Assembly: GCA_024364735.1 (NCBI GenBank)
Contig: JAGFNQ010007672.1
Location: 124,001-188,000 of the forward strand
Origin: Boesenbergia rotunda
Lineage: Eukaryota; Streptophyta; Magnoliopsida; Zingiberales; Zingiberaceae
Direction: 5' to 3'
Length of the DNA: 64,000 nucleotides
Part shown: positions 57,459 to 64,000 of the stretch, one piece after another
How the letters are laid out: each line of letters starts with the position of its first letter
How positions within the stretch are numbered: position 1 is the stretch's first letter
The notes under the pieces: generated by a model
What the model saw: the letters and a program-made list of their open reading frames with translations, nothing else
Databases searched by the model: none
Told to the model about the DNA's origin: nothing
Made by a program: the position numbers and the translations under genes

Positions 57459-60400
57459 CTAATGCCAATCGCTATGGTATCCAATACCACAGGCTCTAAT
57501 ATGACCCTCAAACTTGCTTTGAGGCAAGGCCTTAGTTAAAGGATCCGCTAAATTCCTTTCAGTGGGAATTTTTTCAATTTGTATATCATTCCTACTTATA
57601 ATCTCTCTGATCAGATGATAGCGGCGAAGCACATGTTTGGATCGCTGATGAGACCTTGGTTCCTTTGCTTATGCAATAGCTCCATTGTTGTCGTAATAAA
57701 TCGGTATTGCTTAATCAATGGTTGGAACCACACCAAGTTCTGAGACAAACTTCTTGATCCAGACTGCTTCCTTTGCTGCTTCCGAAGCTGCAATGTATTC
57801 CGCTTCCGTGGTAGAATCCGCTACGGTGTCTTGCTTGGAACTCTTCCAACTTATTGCGCCTCCATTCAAAATAAATACGTATCCGGACTGAGATTTGGAG
57901 TCATCCTTATCTGTCTGGAAACTGGCATCTGTATACCCACGTATTATCATATCACCTTCTCCATATATTAGGTACACATCCTTAGTTCTTCTTAAGTACT
58001 TGAGGATTGTCTTGACATCCGCCCAATGATCCATTCCTTGATCAGACTGGTATCTGCTTGTGACTCTCAGAGCATACGATACATCGGGCCTAGTACATAA
58101 CATAGCATACATGATATATCCTATGGCAGATGCATAAGGAATCTTATTCATGCAAATCCTCTCGTCTTTTGTACGCGGACACATAGACTTCGAAAGGTTG
58201 ATCCCATGCCTGATGGGAAGGTAACCTTTCTTGGATTCAGACATGCTAAACCTTTTTAGCACTCGGTCTATATATGTAGACTGCGAAAGACCAAGCAACC
58301 GTTTTGATCTATCTCTGTAGATTCTAATCCCAAGGATATAGGTTGCTTCTCCCAGGTTTTTCATGGAGAAAGTTTTGAACAACCAAATTTTAACTGACTG
58401 TAAGACTGATATATCGTTTCCTATAAGTAATATGTCATAGACATATGACACCAGGAATACGACTGCACTCCCACTAACCTTCTTGTACACACAAGGTTCG
58501 TCAGAATTTTGTGAGAATCAAACTATTTGATTGTCTCATCAAAACGGATGTTCCAGCTCCTGGATGCTTGCTTTAGTCCATATATAGATCTTCGAAGCTT
58601 GCATACTTTGGTTTTATTATCCGATGTGAAACCTTCAGGTTGTATCATGTATACATCCTCAAGCAGGTTTCCATTAAGGAAAGCTATTTTCACATCCATT
58701 TGCCATATCTCATAATCATAATGAGCTGCTATGGCCAGGAGCATCCGAATGAATTTAAGCATAGCTACTGGAGAATAGGTTTCGTCATAATCAATTCCTT
58801 GTTTCTGACGATATCCTTTTGCCACTAATCTAGCCTTAAAGGTAATAACATTACCTTCCATGTCGGTTTTCTTCTTGAAAACCCACTTGTACCCTATGGG
58901 CTTAATCCCTTCAGGTGGGTTAACCAAGTCCCATACTTGATTTTCGTACATGGAATCCATTTCCGACTTCATGGCTTCAAGTCATTTATCCCTTTCTGAA
59001 TTTTTCAGAACATCTTCATAACTGATAGGTTCGTCATCGTTAATGAGTAACACGTCGTTCGATTCACTTATGAGAAATCCGTATCTCTCTGGAATATTGC
59101 GTGTCCTATCAGACCTATGAAGAAGTGGTGTTGTTTTAGGTTCAACTGATAGCTCATCATTATGAGTTATTGGTTGTGGGTCTAGACTAGGTGTCTCTGT
59201 AATGTCTATTGGAGTTTCTTGAACTTCTTCAAGTTCAATGCTACTCCCACTGTTTTCTTGTAAAAGAAATTCTTTTTCTAGAAATACAGCATGCCTTGAA
59301 ACAAACACCTTTTGTTCCAAGGGATGATAGAATGGTAACCTTTCGTTTCCTTAGGGTATCCAATAAATAGACATTTATTAGACTTAGCATCGAATTTGTC
59401 TGATACAGTCCGCTTCACATAAGCAGGAAAACCCTATATCTTTAGGTGAGATAAATGAGGTTTCTTACTATTCCACGTCTCATATGGAGTAGTAGAGACT
59501 ACCTTGGTCGGGACTCTGTTTAGCAAGTAAACAGCTGTCTTAAGCGCATAGCCCCAAAAGGATTTTGGAAGAGTTGCATGATTCATCATAGATCTAACCA
59601 TGTCCATCAAGGTTCAGTTACGCCTCTCAGATACACCATTATGCTGTGGTGTATATGGCGGAGTCCATTGAGACAATATCCCATTGTCCCTAAGATAATC
59701 TTGAAACTCTTGGCTTAAGTATTCACCACCCCGATTGGATCGAAGTATCTTAATACTTTTTCCAAGCTGTTTCTCTACTTCACTTCTGAACTCTTTGAAT
59801 TTCTCAAAAGCTTCAGATTTGTGTTTCATTAAGAACACATACCCGAATCGTGAGTGATCATCGATAAAGGTAATGAAGTAGCTATAGCCTCCTTGTGCAA
59901 GAGTTGACATTGGTCCACATACATCAGTATGTATTAGACCAAGCAATTCTCCCACTGGTTTACCTTTTTTGGAAAAGAGTAATTTGGTCATCTTGCCTTT
60001 TAAGAATGATTCGCATGTATCAAATGAACCAGGTTCAAATGATTCCAGAATTCCACATCGGTGTAATTTGGTCATGCGTTTCTAGCTTACATGGCCAAGA
60101 CGACAATGCCACGTATAGGAGTCTATTTGATTATCTATTCGAGCACGTTTGTTGCTAACTTCGATATTGAAAATGTCACCGGATAAATCTAACGTGTAGA
60201 TACCATTGCATAAAGTTCCGATCCCATAAAGAACACCATTTAAAGTTATGTAACAGCAATTGTTACTAAAAGTTAAATGGTAACCCTTTTCATTCAAGTA
60301 TGAAATAGATACAATGTTCTTTATTAACGAAGGAACAAAATAATAATTATCCAATTCTAAGACAAGTCCAGTAGGGAGCTTTAGCAAATATGTTCCGATG

Positions 60401-60750
60401 GCAATAGCAGCAATCTTTGCTCCATTTCCAACTCGCAAATTCGCTTCTCCCTTGACGAGTCTTCTTCTATTCCTTAGCCCGTGTATGCCATTACATATAT
60501 GTGAGCTACACCCAGTATCAAGTACCCAGGTGTATGAGGAAATAGAGTGACATTCAATAACGAAGATGCCTGAAGAGGATGGGGCATCAGATGCCTTCTT
60601 CTTCAAGGACTCAAGATAAACCTTGTAGTTTCTTCGCCAGTGGCCCTCCTTGCCGCAGTGATGGCAAGTGCCTTTTGGTGTCTTTTCAATCCTTTTGGCC
60701 TTAGTTAACTTATTGGTGTCCAAAATGGAACGCAAATTCAGAGAAGACAT
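57459..60750 (-). pseudogene. gag-pol: Copia polyprotein of element J: gag remnant, protease, integrase, RT, RNase H
   Basis: Read on minus from the ATG at 60748-60750. The Gag start 'MSSLNLRSILDTNKLT' passes straight to 'KAKRIEKTPKGT' and a zinc knuckle (C29, C32, H37, then Tyr42 instead of Cys). The whole Gag core expected between them is absent. Protease has 'WVLDTGCSSHICN' (Asp78). The GAG-pre-integrase motif 'WHCRLGHVS' is followed by TAG. Integrase (60075-59614) has 'IHTDVCGP' and 'QHNGVSERRN', but the second catalytic Asp is Asn (codon 59734-59736). RT (58972-58523, 58490-57711) has 'QMDVKIAFLNG', and the YVDD box reads YVYD (codon 58437-58439). RNase H follows with 'STTEAEYIAASEAAKEAVW' and ends at a TAG at 57459. 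Other stops and a frameshift near 58500 occur. Lineage Tork/Angela-like. Confidence 0.9.
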
Positions 60751-62527
60751 GATCAGGTGATTATCCTAGAAATACAAATTGAGGTTATGTGATGAGAATG
60801 ATAAAGAATGTATCAATATACATTAATTAAATTCTATTTATTTTTCGAATTGAATAACCCTTTTTATCAATTTGGGAGATCGTAGGAACATCTGCAAATA
60901 GGTTGATATCTAACCATAGATAAGAACAACCATGGCTGGAGTCCATCAAGTTATTCTTAGCTATGAAGGTAGGTAATTATACCGATTACATATTACACAT
61001 ATGTAACTATCACATTATGCTATCAACTAATTGAATGTTTGCATATATCATTGGGTTGTTAACTCATTAACAAGTATGCAACAATATACATAGCACCCAA
61101 CTGCACCTCTCTTTACATCGACCTTGGCTGTGGCACAACAAATCGATGCTCCAAGCTTAAGGCTGACCCATTAATCAAGAAATAGTTTTAATATGGTTGG
61201 AGCTCATTCAACCGTTTAGTCAGGCTTGGATGTGTCCAACAACCAAAACTAAGGATTGACCTCTGACTCCAACTATATTAATCATAAACTAATTCCATGG
61301 TTTGAACATGTTGAGGTTCAAGCCGGGCATGGATGTGCCCATCAACCCAAACGAGAAACTAAACTCCGGTTCTAACCATATTAATGGAAGGTGTTGGCCT
61401 TAATATTTTGTAAGGGGTTTTGGGTCTCATCTTTTTCTTTTAAGCACATTCATGACATATAATTATGTCATGTACTAACGATTTCCTTAATAAAGTATGT
61501 ATTTGACTTAATTTATCAAGTTTCATTAATTGAATTAGGAACCGGATTTCCTAATTCTAATTTCATACTTTATTCAAGGAATTGTTTTGGGAAACAATTT
61601 CCTAAATTATCATAATCAATTTCGGAAATAATATGTTTAAGACTTTGATTTCTCTAAATCAAATCTTATTAAATTAAGAGACAGATTCCCTTAATTCAAC
61701 CACATATTATTTTCATGAAAATCTTATTTAAGGAAATATACTCTATAGGAAACAATTTTCCTAATTAATTTTGGAGACAATAATATGTAAGAGCATCACC
61801 TCATAAATCAAATAAGGAAATTATCGTTTGAGAATCACCTCAAAATTTCCAAGATTTGATCACATATTTTATTTATGGAAAATTAATATCAATAACTTAA
61901 TTTGGACGGCTCCCCGAGGCTCAATCCAAAATAAGAATTTATTGATAATATAATTTGGACGGCTCCCCGAGGCTCAATCCAAATTAAACATTTGACAGTT
62001 TAAATTCAATTTAGTAAATTTAATTATAACAACTAACTTTAAATTGGACGGCTCCCCGAGGCTCAATCCAAAATAAAGAATTTTGTAAATAATTTAATTT
62101 CTAATTATGAATTTAAATGCCAATTAATATTCCCATAATTTGTCTAGACTTTCTTGAAAGAAAGTGCCCAAAATTGCGAGCTTTCCATAAATGGAAAGTT
62201 TTCAAAAATAAAAGGTTTTCAGAATAATTGTATGTTTCTGGTACAAAGAAAACTTAGGTTTTTCCAAAATTGGAAAATTTCCAAAATAAAAAATTTCCAA
62301 AATTGGAAAGTTTCCAAAAATGGAAAGTTTTCACAATTATCATAAAATTTTAGAAACAGAGATATTTCAAAAGTTTGCGAAATTTCATGAGGATTTCTAA
62401 ACCTTGAAATTCCTAAATCGGAAATTTACAATAATTGGAAGGTTTCCATAATTGGAAAATTTTCCAAAATTGAGATCATGACAAAGTTTTCCGCAAAACA
62501 ATTATACGATTATGTCGAACACTATCC
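60751..62527 (-). other. Leader of element J with dyad repeats
   Basis: About 1.8 kb, AT-rich, non-coding. It contains three copies of a 28-30 bp unit with TTTGGA...TCCAAA arms around GGCTCCCCGAGGC (61901, 61954, 62043), and many GGAAAGTTTCC / GGAAATTTCC near-palindromes at 62180-62470. The 63-codon plus ORF at 62154-62345 reflects this repeat. Confidence 0.75.
61900..62072. repeat. Three copies of TTTGGACGGCTCCCCGAGGC unit
   Basis: Near-identical units starting at 61901, 61954 and 62043 within the J leader, each bounded by inverted TTTGGA/TCCAAA arms. Confidence 0.92.
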
Positions 62528-62540
62528 GGCTCTGATACCA
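62528..62540 (-). other. Primer binding site (tRNA-iMet), element J
   Basis: Minus strand TGGTATCAGAGCC one base from the 5' LTR at 62542. Confidence 0.93.
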
Positions 62541-62541
62541 C

Positions 62542-64000
62542 TGTTGGGACCGGGTGCATGTTGACATGGATGCGAGTTCGTAATTTTAAAATTAATTACG
62601 TGCAGCGGAAGGTTTAGCATAAATAATTTCTCAAATTATTTAACCACACTTCTAAGCATGCAACTTTATCTTGTGTAGACATGATCATATATTTAAAATT
62701 TTGCAAAAACATAAACTAATTTACGTATTACCTCGCGTAACTCGAAGGAAGGGACGAGATCCAACCGTAAGCGTCCCTCGGAAGCTCCGCCTCTATTCGC
62801 GTCCACGCCGAGTATCTTCGGGATGACTTCGCAAAGCCACAAGTTTCGTGTTCTCGAGAACTACTAGATTCTCCGAGAATGCGACAAGAAAACCAAGAGA
62901 GAAGTAATCACATCTGAAAAACTCACTACCAAGGTTGGCCGGAATCACAATTCCGGCGAGAAGGAGGAAGATGACTTGTGCCCAATCCCAAGGTGATAAT
63001 GGCCGGAGAGGAAGATTGTCCCAACGGAAGAACTTTGTCGCCTCGGTGCTTCTCCTTGTGCTCACGGCAAGAAGAAGGGAGAAGAGCCTTGTGGCCGGCC
63101 AAGAGAAAGAAGGGAGGAGAGGGAGAGAGCCCAGCAAGAATACATCGATTGATTTCCAAGCCTTGCCTTGGGTCCTTTAGATAGTGGCCTCTCAACCGCT
63201 AAGTCTCTTTTTTCTTATGGAATAAATTTTCTATGACTTATTCCATCATGCCAGGTTTTATCATATTTTAATTCATGATAAAAACCGACCAAGTCTCCTT
63301 TTTTCTTATGGAATAAATTTTCTTATCATGGTAAATTAATCCATGATTGATTTTATAAAATAAAATAAACCAATCCATGGTTTATTTTAATTTCCATGAA
63401 AAATAAACCAAACCTTGGTTTATTATATAAAATTTATATCATCCATAATTTTATAAAACAAACCACACTTGGTTTATTTTATAAATTGAACCAAAAACTT
63501 GGTTCTCTCCCTTTGTTGTGGCCGACCAAGCAAAGAGGATGGAGACCCTCTTTGGCCGGCCCATCCAAGCCACGCCCCAATGAATTAAACTTATTTAATT
63601 CATCTATTAAGTCTTCAAAATACTTAGCCATTTTACGCTTCCGATGCGTCTCTGAAAAATTCAGATTCGACTTATCGTTTGACTTAACCAAACCTAATCT
63701 CTCTTGATTGGAAAATCTAAATTTCTACTCATTTTAAATCCGTCGGATTACTCGTAGTGCGTGTGACTAAATAGGCTTTCGATTTATGTTGGCCGTCTAT
63801 AATTAATCAATTATAGAACGATCATGAGTGGCACCTAGTAGTACATCATGATCCCCAATTAATCGAAAGATCAACGGTTGACCTCAGAAACAATTCTGAA
63901 ACCCTTCAGCAGCTATAATGAATCGTGCCCCATTCCCTTCACCATCTTATACCCACTTGGTTCAGGACATGGTCTATGTGTGTCAGTCCCCACTAGGCTG
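62542..64000 (-). repeat. 5' LTR of Copia element J (runs off window)
   Basis: Starts TGTTGGGACCGGGTGCATG and parallels the 3' LTR throughout the visible 1,459 bp. The TATA position reads TATCTAAA on minus (63176-63183) instead of TATATAAA. The remaining about 770 bp and the right TSD are outside the window. Confidence 0.92.
63176..63183 (-). promoter_or_regulatory. Altered TATA box in the J 5' LTR
   Basis: TATCTAAA on minus, aligned with TATATAAA in the J 3' LTR (55851-55858) and in LTR I (34374-34381). This is the LTR that would drive J transcription. Confidence 0.55.

Overview
The window is plant nuclear DNA made almost entirely of nested LTR retrotransposons. The evidence is Ty1/Copia gag, protease, integrase, RT and RNase H on the minus strand, tRNA-iMet primer binding sites (TGGTATCAGAGC), polypurine tracts, 5-bp target-site duplications (TSDs) and a decayed MULE transposase. 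No host gene, rRNA, tRNA or CRISPR array could be supported. A large repeat-rich angiosperm genome is likely; the species cannot be read from the sequence. Element letters A-P below are local labels.

Layout. 1-1235: part of a Ty3/Gypsy (Tekay/Del-like, inferred) LTR 'A', sense plus. 1236-5764: a SIRE-type LTR 'E' (plus) split by a complete solo LTR 'B' (1904-5213, TSD TGCCC). 5765-11965: Angela-like Copia 'F' on minus, with gag on one side (F1) and integrase-RT-RNase H on the other side (F2) of a single LTR (7662-9328). 11966-13480: AT-rich minisatellite and unidentified repeats. 13481-16285: LTR 'C', cut by element G. 16286-31720: SIRE-type Copia 'G' on minus. It has gag, protease-integrase, RT-RNase H and an extra ORF after pol, and its pol is split by solo LTR 'D' (23251-28004, TSD TCATT), which carries a 2,073-bp tandem duplication.

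31721-41801: 'L', a plus-strand gag-only SIRE derivative (TR-GAG type: PBS, gag with two zinc knuckles, PPT, no pol). It is interrupted by solo LTR 'H' (32367-36450, TSD GAGGT), itself interrupted by solo LTR 'I' (33704-36015, TSD CATAC), and by solo LTR 'M' (36654-38465, TSD GAATT). 41802-42677: partial LTR 'N'. 42679-51700: short tandem repeats, then about 7-8 kb of low-repeat DNA with no recognisable gene. 51740-53401: MULE (MuDR-type) transposase pseudogene cut by SIRE-type LTR 'P', cut by SIRE-type LTR 'O', cut by Copia 'J' (55216 to beyond 64000, minus). J lacks most of gag and has substitutions in integrase and RT catalytic residues.

The genes do not form a host pathway. They are retrotransposon polyproteins, all damaged except possibly the G gag and the G downstream ORF. 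The most notable observations are the gag-only element L, the extra ORF of G, the dyad-symmetric short-repeat arrays in several LTR families, the gag deletion in J, and the duplication inside D. No clearly new biological system was found.
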